Shown here: positions 34,003 to 42,920 of the stretch, piece after piece | Numbering within the stretch: position 1 is the first letter of the stretch | Layout of the letters: each line of letters begins with the position of its first letter | NCBI GenBank assembly: GCA_002709005.1 | Contig: PAPH01000047.1 | Location: 21,526-85,525, forward strand | Length of the DNA: 64,000 nucleotides | Direction of reading: 5' to 3' | From: Hyphomicrobiales bacterium | GTDB lineage: Bacteria; Pseudomonadota; Alphaproteobacteria; Rhizobiales; Rhizobiaceae | Translations under genes and position numbers: made by a program | The notes under the pieces: generated by a model | Database searches by the model: none | Told to the model about the DNA's origin: nothing | The model's input: the letters and a program-made list of their open reading frames with translations, nothing else

Positions 34003-35070
34003 CTACTTGATCTGGTCTTCGGTGTAGTAACCGCTGTCGATCAGAATTTCCTTGTAGTTGCTCTTGTCGACGGAAACCGGCTCGAGCAGGTAGGACGGAA
34101 CAACCTTGACGCCGTTGTCATAGGTCTCGGTGTCGTTGATTTCCGGCTCTCCACCGCCCAGCAGGGCATCGACCATGCCCACGGTCACGCGCGCCAGTTC
34201 GCGGGTGTCCTTGAAGACGGTCGAGTACTGTTCGCCAGCCAGGATCGACTTGACGGACGGGACTTCGGCGTCCTGACCGGTCACGATCGGCATTTTCATG
34301 TCGCCGGAGCCGTAGCCCACGCCCTTGAGCGAGGACAGAATGCCGATCGACAGGCCGTCATAGGGCGACAGCACGCCGTGGACCTGCTTGTCGGTGTAGT
34401 TGGCCGACAGAAGGTTGTCCATGCGGGCCTGGGCGACCGCGCCGTCCCAGCGCAGGGTGCCGACCTTGTCCATGCCCATCTGGCCGGAGACGACGTTGAT
34501 CTTGCCTTCGTCGATCATCGGCTGGAGCACGCTCATGGCGCCGTTGTAGAAGAAGTAGGCGTTGTTGTCGTCCGGCGAGCCGCCGAAGAGTTCGACGTTC
34601 CAGGATTCTTCGTCCGGGAAGCGTTCCTTCAGGCCATTGACCAGCGAGGTGGCCTGCTGCACGCCGACCTTGAAGTTGTCGAAGGTGGCGTAATAGTCGA
34701 CGTTTTCACTGTCGCGGATCAGGCGGTCATAGGCGATGACCTTGATGCCGGAGGCAGCGGCGTTTTCCAGTGCGTTGGAAAGCGTGGTGCCGTCGATGGC
34801 GGCGATGACGAGAACGTCGACGCCCTTGGTGATCATGTTCTCGATCTGGGCAAGCTGGTTCGGAATGTCGTCTTCAGCGTACTGAAGATCGGCCTCGTAG
34901 CCGGCGTCCTCGAACTGCTTGACCATCGAGTTGCCGTCCGAAATCCAGCGGGCCGACGATTTGGTCGGCATGGCGATGCCGATCGAGCCCTTGTCCTGGG
35001 CGAAAGACGGAGCGGTGACGAGACCTGCGCCAAGCGCAAGCGCCGCCAGGGCGGAAACGAGTTTCCTCAT
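34003..35070 (-). CDS. chvE: Periplasmic multiple-sugar-binding protein
   Basis: 355-residue type I periplasmic binding protein with a signal peptide ([20 protein letters not shown], cleavage before QDKGS). [20 protein letters not shown] (about 31-50) contains the R-W sugar contacts of ChvE/XylF/MmsE proteins; [20 protein letters not shown] and [20 protein letters not shown] follow. ChvE binds arabinose, galactose, glucose and xylose, and in Agrobacterium also contacts the VirA sensor. No vir genes are in this window, so a nutritional and chemotactic role is assumed. It is divergent from gbpR. Confidence 0.93.
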   Translation of the reverse strand: MRKLVSALAALALGAGLVTAPSFAQDKGSIGIAMPTKSSARWISDGNSMVKQFEDAGYEADLQYAEDDIPNQLAQIENMITKGVDVLVIAAIDGTTLSNALENAAASGIKVIAYDRLIRDSENVDYYATFDNFKVGVQQATSLVNGLKERFPDEESWNVELFGGSPDDNNAYFFYNGAMSVLQPMIDEGKINVVSGQMGMDKVGTLRWDGAVAQARMDNLLSANYTDKQVHGVLSPYDGLSIGILSSLKGVGYGSGDMKMPIVTGQDAEVPSVKSILAGEQYSTVFKDTRELARVTVGMVDALLGGGEPEINDTETYDNGVKVVPSYLLEPVSVDKSNYKEILIDSGYYTEDQIK

Positions 35071-35200
35071 TGGGTAATACCTCCCGGTGGTTTTGGCTTT
35101 CCAGCGACAGGCCGGAAAATGCCCCTGTGGACCTCCTGATCCGGGCTAGACTCCTAGCGGCCCGGCAACATGTCCGGCAAATGATTAAATTGACATTTTC

Positions 35201-35218
35201 CATACCAGAATTGATATG
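35201..35218. promoter_or_regulatory. Imperfect dyad in the chvE/gbpR divergent region
   Basis: CATACCAGAATTGATATG has outer arms CATA/TATG and inner CA/TG pairs, in the AT-rich part of a 154-base divergent gap just before gbpR. A TTGACA lies at 35190-35195. LysR regulators bind such interrupted dyads next to their own gene, and GbpR controls chvE in Agrobacterium. Assignment is by position and symmetry only. Confidence 0.4.
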
Positions 35219-35224
35219 TAGTTG

Positions 35225-36151
35225 ATGGAAAAACTGGCCGCCCGACTCCAGCTCAAGGACTTTCGCCTGATCCAGGCGATCGAGAAGACCGGCCAGCTCG
35301 CGCTGGCAGCCGAAATGCTGGCGATCACGCAGCCGGCGGCCTCGCGAATGCTGGCGGCGATCGAGAAGGCGGTCGGGACGCGGGTCTTCGACCGCCATCC
35401 CAAAGGCATGACACCGACGGAGGTGGGGCAGGTCCTTGCGCGCAACGCGGCGACGCTTCTCCACGAGATGGACCGGGCGATCCACGAGGTCGAGGAAATC
35501 CGCTCCGGCCGGGCCGGCACGGTGCGGGTCGGATCGGTCACCGGCGGCGCGGTTGCCTTCGTCGTGCCGGCCATCCAGAAGCTCAAGCAGGAGGCGGTCG
35601 GTGCCGATATCCATGTCGACGTCGCGCCGAGCCAGGCGCTGATCGAGGGGCTGTTGCGCGGCGACTACGACTTCGTTCTCTCGCGTATTCCGCCGGGCGT
35701 CGACGCGCGGCAGTTCAATGTGAGGCGCGGTCGGGTCGAGGTCATCCGCTTCCTGTGCGGCGGCGGCCATCCGCTCGCCGGACAGTCGGGTCTGGCTGTC
35801 AAGGATCTCGAAGGCTACGAGTGGGTGGTGCAGGCGCCGCTGATGCCGATCCGTCTGGCGGTGGAGGACGCCTTCGTCAACGCCCATGTCCCGCTACCCG
35901 GGGAAATCGTCAACACGACGTCGCTTCTGGTGATGATCGCCTATCTCAATTCCACCGACGCGATCGCGCCGACCTCGCGTGAGGTGGTGGATCTTCTGGT
36001 CGGGCGGGAGGAGGTAAGCGACCTGGCGACGATCGCCCTCGACGAGCCGATCATCGTTCACGCCTACCACATGATCTCGCTGAAAAACCACACGCTCAAC
36101 CCGCTTGCGGTCAAGCTGAGGGATCTCGTGTTCAGCGCGTTGTCGACTTGA
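35225..36151 (+). CDS. gbpR: LysR-family regulator of the sugar-binding protein gene
   Basis: 308-residue LysR regulator. The winged HTH covers residues 1-65 (LALAAEMLAITQPAASRMLAA helix-turn-helix region, read in two parts), and the periplasmic-binding-like effector domain runs from about 95 to 300. ATG 35225 was chosen over the overlapping TTG at 35222. In Agrobacterium GbpR lies beside chvE and activates it in response to galactose and arabinose; the same divergent pairing is present here. It converges with the GntR gene at its 3' end. Confidence 0.88.
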   Translation: MEKLAARLQLKDFRLIQAIEKTGQLALAAEMLAITQPAASRMLAAIEKAVGTRVFDRHPKGMTPTEVGQVLARNAATLLHEMDRAIHEVEEIRSGRAGTVRVGSVTGGAVAFVVPAIQKLKQEAVGADIHVDVAPSQALIEGLLRGDYDFVLSRIPPGVDARQFNVRRGRVEVIRFLCGGGHPLAGQSGLAVKDLEGYEWVVQAPLMPIRLAVEDAFVNAHVPLPGEIVNTTSLLVMIAYLNSTDAIAPTSREVVDLLVGREEVSDLATIALDEPIIVHAYHMISLKNHTLNPLAVKLRDLVFSALST

Positions 36152-36152
36152 C

Positions 36153-36174
36153 AGCGTCCGGACCGGCGCTTTTT
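36153..36174 (+). terminator. Probable terminator after gbpR
   Basis: A compact GC-rich imperfect hairpin (AGCG/CGCT ends around CCGG repeats, 36153-36170) is followed by TTTTT at 36170-36174, directly after the gbpR stop. It overlaps the last codons of the converging GntR gene. The stem is short, so confidence is limited. Confidence 0.4.
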
Positions 36175-36919
36175 ACAAGGCCGGTTGAACGGCAGAGGAA
36201 TTTTCGCTCGTGGCGAAAAGCCGGTCGCGTCCCTCGATAATGACAACCTCCGTCGCCCGCGCGGCAGCTTCGGCATCGCCGGCCTCGATGGCCTTGACGA
36301 TCCTCTCGTGACGCTGGCTGGTGACGAGATGGCGTTTGGGATCGCCGATCGGCGAACTCAGTTTGAACGAGGTGACGAGCGCGGCCTCGATCAGGCTGCC
36401 GACGGAATACATGAAGGGATTTCCCGCCGCGTCGATCATCGCCATGTGCAGGCTGAGATCGGCATAGGCGAAATCCTCCATGGAAACCGCCTCGTACATG
36501 CTTTTCACGCAGTCCTTCATGCGGGCGATGTCGTCGGGCGTCGCGTTGCGGGTGGCGAGCCGCGCCGCGCTGGGCTCGAAGGAGAGCCTCATCTCTGCGA
36601 GATGGCGCAGGAACGTGGCGTCGAAACCGGAATCGAGGTGCCAGCGCAGTACGTCGGAATCGAAGAAGTTCCAGTTCCTGCGCTCTGTCACCCGTGTGCC
36701 GATGCGCGCCTTGGCGACGATGAGCCCCTTGGCGGCGAGCGTCTTCATCGCTTCCCGCAGCACCGTCCGCGACACGTTGAACCGTTCGGCGAGTTCCGCG
36801 TCGCCAGGCACGAGCGAGCCCGTCGGATAGGCTCCGGTTATGATCGACCTGCCGATCTCGTCAACCACGAGGGCGTGGCTGTTGCGGACTGCTCCATTGG
36901 AGATCGCGGTCTTGAGCAA
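36173..36919 (-). CDS. GntR-family (FadR subfamily) transcriptional regulator
   Basis: 248 residues: GntR winged helix (about 14-75; GDAELAERFNVSRTVLREAM is the HTH core) and an FCD ligand domain (about 95-235) whose His/Asp metal or ligand pocket includes HLAEMRLSFEPSA and HMAMIDAAGNPF. It is the fifth gene of the YtfQRT-YjfF transporter operon, 13 bases after the last permease gene, so it most likely controls that operon in response to the imported sugar or its acid. Similar regulators govern galactonate and arabinonate genes elsewhere. Confidence 0.9.
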   Translation of the reverse strand: MLKTAISNGAVRNSHALVVDEIGRSIITGAYPTGSLVPGDAELAERFNVSRTVLREAMKTLAAKGLIVAKARIGTRVTERRNWNFFDSDVLRWHLDSGFDATFLRHLAEMRLSFEPSAARLATRNATPDDIARMKDCVKSMYEAVSMEDFAYADLSLHMAMIDAAGNPFMYSVGSLIEAALVTSFKLSSPIGDPKRHLVTSQRHERIVKAIEAGDAEAAARATEVVIIEGRDRLFATSENSSAVQPAL

Positions 36920-36932
36920 TGTTCATCCTTCG

Positions 36933-37913
36933 CTATCTGGCCGCTTCGGCGGAGGTCCTGTTCCGCCCGGTAAACCAGACGAGCCCCTTTTGCAGCACAA
37001 TGAAGGCAAACAATAGCATGCCGACCACGATCTTGGTCCACCAACTGGAAAGCGTGCCGTCGAAAATGATGTAGGTCTGGATCAGCCCCATGATCAGCAC
37101 GCCGATCAGGGTTCCGGCGATGAAGCCGCTGCCGCCGGTCAGGAGAGTACCGCCGATGACGACGGCGGCGATGGCGTCAAGTTCCACGCCGACTGTCGCC
37201 AGCGAATAGCCGGCCGAGGTGTAGATCGAGAAGACAATGCCGGACAGGCCGGCCAGGAAGCCCGACAGCGCGTAGATGGCGATCGTCGTGCGGGCCACCG
37301 GCACGCCCATCAGCTGCGCGGTATGAGTGCCCCCGCCGAGCGCATAGACATTGGTGCCGAAGCGGGTGCGGTGGGCGACAAGCATGCCGGCGACGAACAC
37401 CACCAGCATCAGTCCGCCGATGAAGGTGAGCCGCCCCTTGCCCGGCATCAGCCAGTAGAAGCTCTGGATCGAGGAATAGAACTCGTGGTTGATCGGGACG
37501 GAGTCGATCGACAGCACATAGGCCATGCCGCGGGCGAGAAACATGCCGGCCAGCGTGACGATGAAGGCCGGCATTTCGAGGAAGTGGATCGTCGCCCCCA
37601 TCGCCGCGCCGAACAGCGTGGTGATCAGGAGCAGCATGGCGAAGACGGGGATCGGATGCAGGCCGGTGTCGCGCAGCACCACCGATATGAAGACGCCCGA
37701 GAAGGCGATCACAGAGCCGACGGAAAGATCGATCCCGCCGGAGATGATGACGAAAGTCATGCCGACCGCGATGATGCCGAGGAAGGCGTTGTCGGTGAAG
37801 AGGTTGCCGATCACCCGGGTCGAGAGCATGGCGGGGAACTGGGCGTAGCAGACCGCATAAGCGAGAATGAAGATCGCGACGGTGGCCGCCAGCGGGAGGA
37901 AGCGCGAATTCAT
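36933..37913 (-). CDS. yjfF: Sugar ABC transporter permease (YjfF-like)
   Basis: 326-residue CUT2 permease of ordinary length with about 9-10 helices. GMTFVIISGGIDLSVGSVIAF (about 52-72, quoted here as the channel-lining segment) and VVIGGTLLTGGSGFIAGTLIG (coupling loop) are visible. The ATGA overlap with the ytfT-like gene and the operon order match E. coli ytfQ-ytfR-ytfT-yjfF, a galactofuranose/arabinofuranose importer. The substrate here is not proven. Confidence 0.88.
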   Translation of the reverse strand: MNSRFLPLAATVAIFILAYAVCYAQFPAMLSTRVIGNLFTDNAFLGIIAVGMTFVIISGGIDLSVGSVIAFSGVFISVVLRDTGLHPIPVFAMLLLITTLFGAAMGATIHFLEMPAFIVTLAGMFLARGMAYVLSIDSVPINHEFYSSIQSFYWLMPGKGRLTFIGGLMLVVFVAGMLVAHRTRFGTNVYALGGGTHTAQLMGVPVARTTIAIYALSGFLAGLSGIVFSIYTSAGYSLATVGVELDAIAAVVIGGTLLTGGSGFIAGTLIGVLIMGLIQTYIIFDGTLSSWWTKIVVGMLLFAFIVLQKGLVWFTGRNRTSAEAAR

Positions 37914-38941
37914 TGGGTCACGGTCTCCTTCTCGTTGCCGGCGGGGTCGCCGACCGGTGTCTTGCGGAAGAAGATCATGCCGGTGCGGAGGGCCGGCGAC
38001 TGGACCACGAGGATGATCAGGATGATCGCCGCCTTGATGACGAGGTTGAATTCCGGCGGGAAACCGGAGAGCAGGATGCCGGTGTTGACCGCCTGGATGA
38101 TCATCGCGCCGATAAGCGAGGCGATCAGCGAAAACCGGCCGCCGAGCAACGAAGTGCCGCCGATGACGACGGCGAGGATGGCGTCGAGCTCGAGCCAGAG
38201 GCCTGCATTGTTGGCGTCGGCGCCCCTGATGTCGGCGGCGGCGATGATGCCGGCGAGTGACGCGCAGAAGCCGGAGGTGACGTAGACGGCGATCAGCAGG
38301 ACACGGGAATTGATGCCGGCAAGCGTGCTCGCCCGCAGATTGATGCCGACGGATTCAATCAGCAGGCCAAGCGCGGTGCGGCGCACGATCAGCGTGATCA
38401 GCAGTCCCGTCAGGATCCAGATGATGACCGGCATGGGGAGCCCGAACAGCGCTCCTGAACCGAAGAAGATGAGACCTGCATCGTTGAAGGTCAGGATCGC
38501 ACCTTCGGTGATCAGCTGGGCGATGCCGCGGCCGGCGACCATCAGGATCAGCGTGGCAACGATCGGCTGGATGCCGAGGAAGCTTACCAGAATGCCGTTC
38601 CACAAGCCGCAGGCGAGGCCCGCGACCAGCGCGAGGAGTAGCGTGGAGCCGAGATCGTAGCCTTGGGTAATCCCCCAGGCGGAAACCGCGCCGCAGATCG
38701 CCATCACCGCGCCGACCGAGAGATCGATCCCGCGCGTGGCGATCACCAGCGTCATGCCGATTGCCAGAAGGGCCACCGGGGCGCCGCGATTGAGGATATC
38801 GATCGGAGAGCCGTAGAGGCGACCGTTGGCGATCGAAATATCGAAGAACCCCGGAAAGAAGACCGAGATGAGAACCAGGACGAAGGCCAGCGTGACAATC
38901 TGCGGCGCGATCCTGCGGAAAAAACGGCCGGCGCCGGTCAT
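37910..38941 (-). CDS. ytfT: Sugar ABC transporter permease (YtfT-like)
   Basis: 343-residue CUT2 permease. Markers are MTLVIATRGIDLSVGAVMAI (channel segment, about 62-82), VVIGGTSLLGGRFSLIASLIG (coupling loop) and an internal ADIRGADANNAGLWLELDAI loop typical of YtfT. It overlaps both neighbours by ATGA, indicating a translationally coupled permease pair with the preceding ATPase. The length is typical, unlike the enlarged permeases at 11915 and 13339. Confidence 0.88.
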   Translation of the reverse strand: MTGAGRFFRRIAPQIVTLAFVLVLISVFFPGFFDISIANGRLYGSPIDILNRGAPVALLAIGMTLVIATRGIDLSVGAVMAICGAVSAWGITQGYDLGSTLLLALVAGLACGLWNGILVSFLGIQPIVATLILMVAGRGIAQLITEGAILTFNDAGLIFFGSGALFGLPMPVIIWILTGLLITLIVRRTALGLLIESVGINLRASTLAGINSRVLLIAVYVTSGFCASLAGIIAAADIRGADANNAGLWLELDAILAVVIGGTSLLGGRFSLIASLIGAMIIQAVNTGILLSGFPPEFNLVIKAAIILIILVVQSPALRTGMIFFRKTPVGDPAGNEKETVTQ

Positions 38942-40464
38942 GCTGCGCTCCCGTTGTGCGACGTGGCAATGGCCTCGACCATGTTGTCGGTGGTGATTTC
39001 AGCGCCCACGAGCTCGGCGACGTGATGACGGTCGCGAACGACGATCACCCGATGCGAATAGGCGACGAGTTCGTCGAGTTCGGAGGAGATGACCAGCAAG
39101 GACATGCCTTCCTCGCAGAGATCCTCGATCAGGCGGATGATCTCGGCATGGGCGCCGACGTCGATGCCGCGGGTCGGCTCGTCGAGGATGAGAAATTTCG
39201 GATTGGTGGCGAGCCAGCGGGCGAGCAGCACCTTCTGCTGGTTGCCGCCCGAGAGAAGGCCCACCGGCTTCTCGGCGTCGGAGGTGCGAATGTCCAGACG
39301 GCGGATGAAATCCTCCGCCATCTCCGCCTGCTTCTTGCGCGGCACGGGGCGGGCCCATCCGATGCGGGCCTGAAGCGCCAGGATGATGTTTTCGCGGACA
39401 CTCAGGTCGGCGATGACGCCGTCGATCTTGCGGTCCTCGGGGCAGAAGCCGAAGCCGGCGGCGACCGCGTCGCGCGGCGAGCGAAGCTGTATGGCTTCGC
39501 CAAGCTTCCTGGCCTTGCCGCTGTCGTGGGCGACGGCGCCGAACAGTGTTTCCGCCGTTTCGGTGCGGCCCGAACCCAGAAGTCCGGCCATGCCGACCAC
39601 CTCGCCCCGGCGAATCTTGAGGTCGAAGGGTGCGATGCGGCCCTTCTTGCCGAAATCGTCGAATTCCAGCCAGGGATCGCCCGGCGCGAGATCGGTCTTG
39701 CCGGTTTCTCGGGTCTCGTGCTCGAGTTCGCGGCCGAGCATCATATTGACGAGCTGAACGCGATCGAGGCTCGCCGCGGTTTCAGTCCCGATCAGCCGAC
39801 CGTTTCTCAGAACCGTGATGCGGTCGGAAATCTCGAAGACCTGATCGAGGAAATGCGAGATGAAGATGATGCCGATGCCGCGGTCCTTCAGCGAGCGGAT
39901 GATGTCGAAAAGCATCTTCACTTCGCCGGAATCGAGGCTGGCGGTCGGTTCATCGAGAATGAGCACCTTGCCCGAGAGATTGACGGCGCGGGCGATGGCG
40001 ATCACCTGCTGCACGGCCACCGAATAGTCTGCGAGGCTTCGCGACACATCGATGTTCAGGCCATATTGGGAGAGGGTTTCTCGGGCCTGGCGGTTCATTT
40101 CCCGACCCGAGATCATGCCGAAACGGGTGGGCTGGTGGCCGAGGAACAGGTTCTCGGCGACCGAGAGATTGGGCAGAAGATTGACTTCCTGGTAGACGGT
40201 GCCGATGCCGTGGATCTGGGCGTCCAGCGTGCCCCGCGGATCGATCGGCCTGTCTTCCATCAGGATCTCGCCGCCGTCGCGCCGGTAGGCGCCGGTCAGG
40301 CACTTGATGAGAGTCGACTTGCCGGCGCCGTTCTCGCCGAGAAGCGCGTGTACTTCGCCCGCCTGAAGCGTGAAGTCGACCTGGTCGAGCGCAACTGTTC
40401 CCGGGAACGTCTTCGTCACGCCGACGGCGCGAAGGAGCGGCAGGGTGTTTGCCACGTCGGACAT
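38938..40464 (-). CDS. ytfR: Sugar ABC transporter ATPase (YtfR-like)
   Basis: 508-residue tandem ATPase. Domain 1: Walker [10 protein letters not shown] (about 41-49), Walker [12 protein letters not shown], signature SVAVQQVIAIARAV. Domain 2: signature [15 protein letters not shown] and Walker [15 protein letters not shown] (about 425). ATG 40464 was chosen; the in-frame TTG six codons upstream overlaps the ribosome site. Two hairpins separate it from the binding-protein gene. All core residues are intact. Confidence 0.92.
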   Translation of the reverse strand: MSDVANTLPLLRAVGVTKTFPGTVALDQVDFTLQAGEVHALLGENGAGKSTLIKCLTGAYRRDGGEILMEDRPIDPRGTLDAQIHGIGTVYQEVNLLPNLSVAENLFLGHQPTRFGMISGREMNRQARETLSQYGLNIDVSRSLADYSVAVQQVIAIARAVNLSGKVLILDEPTASLDSGEVKMLFDIIRSLKDRGIGIIFISHFLDQVFEISDRITVLRNGRLIGTETAASLDRVQLVNMMLGRELEHETRETGKTDLAPGDPWLEFDDFGKKGRIAPFDLKIRRGEVVGMAGLLGSGRTETAETLFGAVAHDSGKARKLGEAIQLRSPRDAVAAGFGFCPEDRKIDGVIADLSVRENIILALQARIGWARPVPRKKQAEMAEDFIRRLDIRTSDAEKPVGLLSGGNQQKVLLARWLATNPKFLILDEPTRGIDVGAHAEIIRLIEDLCEEGMSLLVISSELDELVAYSHRVIVVRDRHHVAELVGAEITTDNMVEAIATSHNGSAA

Positions 40465-40497
40465 CCTCCACCTCGAATGCAATTGGTCTACGCGGTC

Positions 40498-40566
40498 GTC
40501 GCCTGCGCCAGTTCAGGGCAGGCGACGCATATGGAAAGACCGGCGGCCGGGCTGGCCGGCCGCCGG
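40498..40566 (-). promoter_or_regulatory. Two tandem hairpins between ytfQ and ytfR
   Basis: GTCGCCTGC (40498-40506) pairs with GCAGGCGAC (40518-40526). CCGGCGGCCGG (40540-40550), loop GCTGG, CCGGCCGCCGG (40556-40566) forms an 11-bp stem right after the ytfQ stop. No T run follows on the minus strand. The arrangement is the same as between chvE and gguA, consistent with differential expression of binding protein and ATPase. Confidence 0.72.
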
Positions 40567-40583
40567 TTCAGTACTGAAGGATA

Positions 40584-41546
40584 TCAGTAGCCGAGGTCTT
40601 TCTTTTCCTCGTAGACCTTCTGCGGATCGTCGGCCTGTGTGTAGAGCTTCGATTCGGTCTGGATGAACTTCTCCGGCTTGGTGCCGTCCTTGAGATAGGC
40701 GTCCAGAGCGTCGAAGGCAGGACCGGCCATGTTCGGGGTCAGTTCGACGGTCGCGTTGGCTTCACCGGCGGCCATGGCCTGGAAGATATCCGGCACGGCG
40801 TCGATAGAGACGACGAGGATGTCCTCGCCCGGCTTCAGGCCGGCTTCCTTGATGGCCTGGATGGCGCCGACGGCCATGTCGTCATTGTGGGCGTAGAGCG
40901 CACAGATGTTCTTGCCACCGTCTTCGGCCTTGAGGAAGCTTTCCATGACTTCCTTGCCCTTGGTGCGGGTGAAGTCGCCGGTCTGGCTGCGCACGATCTT
41001 GATGTTGTCGTGACCCTTGATGGCCTGCTCGAAGCCGTTCTTGCGGTCGATAGCCGGCGAAGAGCCGGTCGTGCCCTGCAGTTCGACGACATTGCAGTCC
41101 TTGCCGTCGACTTCGTCGACCAGCCACTGGCCGGCGACATTGCCCTCATGGACGAGGTCGGAGCCCACTGCCGTGAGGTAGAGATCGTCCGACGAATCCA
41201 CCATGCGGTCGAGCAGGATCACCGGAATTTCGGCTTCCTTGGCTTCCTGAAGCACCGAATCCCAGCCGGTGGCGACGACCGGGGCGATCAGGATCGCGTC
41301 AACGCCTTGAGCGATGAACGAGCGTAGCGCCTTGATCTGGTTTTCCTGCTTCTGCTGCGCATCGGCAAATTTCAGGTCGATGCCGCGTTCTTCGGCCTGC
41401 TGCTTGGTCAGCGTGGTTTCGGCGGCGCGCCAGCCGGATTCCGAACCGATCTGTGAGAAGCCCACGGTCTGCGCCATGGCGCTCGAAGACATGAATGCGA
41501 GCGACGCGAGCAGGCTCGCGCCGAGAATTGCTTTTCTCGAAAGCAT
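40584..41546 (-). CDS. ytfQ: Sugar ABC transporter periplasmic binding protein (YtfQ-like)
   Basis: 320-residue type I periplasmic binding protein with a signal peptide (hydrophobic 8-20, AMA cleavage before QTVGF). VGFSQIGSESGWRAAETTLT (about 27-46) holds the R contact; VDAILIAPVVATGWDSVLQEA, LYAHNDDMAVGAIQAIKEAG and ANATVELTPNMAGPAF follow, all close to the YtfQ pattern. It is the first gene of the operon, with GGGAGGAA as ribosome site. Galactofuranose or arabinofuranose are the known ligands of E. coli YtfQ. Confidence 0.9.
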   Translation of the reverse strand: MLSRKAILGASLLASLAFMSSSAMAQTVGFSQIGSESGWRAAETTLTKQQAEERGIDLKFADAQQKQENQIKALRSFIAQGVDAILIAPVVATGWDSVLQEAKEAEIPVILLDRMVDSSDDLYLTAVGSDLVHEGNVAGQWLVDEVDGKDCNVVELQGTTGSSPAIDRKNGFEQAIKGHDNIKIVRSQTGDFTRTKGKEVMESFLKAEDGGKNICALYAHNDDMAVGAIQAIKEAGLKPGEDILVVSIDAVPDIFQAMAAGEANATVELTPNMAGPAFDALDAYLKDGTKPEKFIQTESKLYTQADDPQKVYEEKKDLGY

Positions 41547-41756
41547 GAAAGTTCCTCCCTAAGCTTTGCGGGCGTTTGCCCGGACAGGAAAAAATCATAC
41601 TATATTATTTTTGTAAATCGTATTCGGCCGTTTTTGTTGCGACGATATTTGCTGCGTTGCGGAAGGCTGCTGCGAAGCTCTTGTTTTTCAATTTGTTCGG
41701 ACGCAAGATTATGTCGGCCGAGGTGGAGGTTTCGGCCATCGTGAGAGGAGGGGATC
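41547..41756. promoter_or_regulatory. Divergent AT-rich promoter region of the ytfQ operon and the DUF2189 gene
   Basis: 210 bases with no gene. The stretch 41589-41630 is strikingly A+T rich (ATCATACTATATT, then TTTTTG and GTAAATCGTATT) in a GC-rich window. On the minus strand TATGAT (41594-41599 region) could be a -10. GTATT/AATAC and ATAC/GTAT words repeat here and are candidate contacts for the FadR-type regulator of the operon. A ribosome site GAGGAGG precedes the plus-strand gene. Confidence 0.4.
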
Positions 41757-42557
41757 ATGGAAAACCGGCAGGCGGCAGCGGCTCCCGCGGGGTCGACGGT
41801 GCCGCGGATGCGCCCCGTGACGTTTGGCGACATTCGCGCGAGCCTGAAGGACGGCTGGTCCGATTTTACCGCCTATCCGCTCTACGGGCTGGCCTTCGGC
41901 GCGGTCTATGCGGCGGGCGGACTTCTCATTCTCTATGTGGTGACGCGCATCGGTGCGCCGTGGATGATCATTCCGCTGGCGATCGGCTTTCCGCTGATCG
42001 CTCCCTTCATCGCGGTCGGGCTCTACGAGATCAGCCGCAGACGGGCGGCGGGCGAACCGGTCACCTCCGCAGCAGTCTTCGCGCATGTCTTCCATCAGCG
42101 CGAGAGGCAGCTCGGCTGGATGGCCTTCGTGGTGCTCTTCGTCTTCTGGATATGGATTTACCAGGTGCGGCTTCTGCTGGCGCTGTTCCTCGGCTTCAAG
42201 TCGTTTTCCAGCTTCGCGGCCTTTCTCCATGTGATCGCCTCGACGCCCGAAGGGTGGGGCTTTCTCTTCGTCGGCACGCTGGTCGGGGCGGGTCTGGCGA
42301 CAGCGCTCTTCTCGATCACCGTGATCGCCATGCCGATGCTTATGGAACGCGATGTTGATTTCATCTCGGCGATGATCGCCAGCGTCGGAACCGTGGTGAG
42401 GTCGCCTGCGCCGATGCTTGGTTTCGGCCTGCTGGTCGGTGGGCTGACGCTTGTCGCGCTCGTTCCCGTCTTTCTCGGACTTCTCGTCGTCTTGCCGGTT
42501 CTCGGCCACGCGACATGGCGGCTTTACGGGCGGATAACGGGAGATCCGGCCGGCTGA
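41757..42557 (+). CDS. DUF2189 integral membrane protein
   Basis: 266 residues with six predicted membrane helices. The RPVTFGDIRASLKDGWSDF N-terminal segment and the YPLYGLAFGAVYAAGG helix start are characteristic of DUF2189 proteins, which are often near cytochrome oxidase or respiratory genes in alphaproteobacteria but have no assigned activity. GAGGAGGGG gives a strong ribosome site. It converges with the ArsR gene after 21 bases and appears to be monocistronic. Confidence 0.85.
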   Translation: MENRQAAAAPAGSTVPRMRPVTFGDIRASLKDGWSDFTAYPLYGLAFGAVYAAGGLLILYVVTRIGAPWMIIPLAIGFPLIAPFIAVGLYEISRRRAAGEPVTSAAVFAHVFHQRERQLGWMAFVVLFVFWIWIYQVRLLLALFLGFKSFSSFAAFLHVIASTPEGWGFLFVGTLVGAGLATALFSITVIAMPMLMERDVDFISAMIASVGTVVRSPAPMLGFGLLVGGLTLVALVPVFLGLLVVLPVLGHATWRLYGRITGDPAG

Positions 42558-42578
42558 CCGGGAAAGAGCGGGCCGCGT

Positions 42579-42920
42579 TCAGCGGGCCGCGGCCGTATCG
42601 GCGATGTCATCCATGAGGTCGCGGCACAGTTCGATCTGGCCGCCGCAGCAATCCCTGATGAGGAATTTGATGATGGCCGCATATCCCTCCATGTCCGGAT
42701 AATAGCGGACAGCGCGGCCCTGACGCTGGCGTGACACCAGACCGGCGGTCAGCAGAATGCCGAGATTGGTGGACATGGTGTTCTGACGAACACCCAGCCG
42801 CTCGCCGATCTCGCCAGAGGTGATGCCTTCCGCCCCCGCCTTGACCAGCATCCGAAACGTCGCAAGGCGGGTTTCCTGGCCGAGTGCTGAAAATGCTACG
42901 ATCGCGCGGGCTTCATCCAT
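42579..42920 (-). CDS. ArsR-family metalloregulator-like repressor
   Basis: 113-residue winged-helix protein. The recognition region is SGEIGERLGVRQNTMSTNLGIL (about 36-57, given as position), with the wing RQGRAVRYYPDMEG. The C-terminus carries a cysteine group, RDCCGGQIELCRDL (about 93-106), as in several rhizobial arsenite-type ArsR proteins, whose cysteines may bind As(III)/Sb(III). No arsenate reductase, ArsB/Acr3 or other resistance gene is nearby, so its target is unclear. A perfect inverted repeat covers its own start codon. Confidence 0.87.
   Translation of the reverse strand: MDEARAIVAFSALGQETRLATFRMLVKAGAEGITSGEIGERLGVRQNTMSTNLGILLTAGLVSRQRQGRAVRYYPDMEGYAAIIKFLIRDCCGGQIELCRDLMDDIADTAAAR

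Noticed and set aside
34003..35070. Virulence (VirA partner) role for ChvE
   Set aside because: ChvE occurs in many non-pathogenic Rhizobiales with sugar catabolic genes; no vir, T-DNA or T4SS genes are present here.
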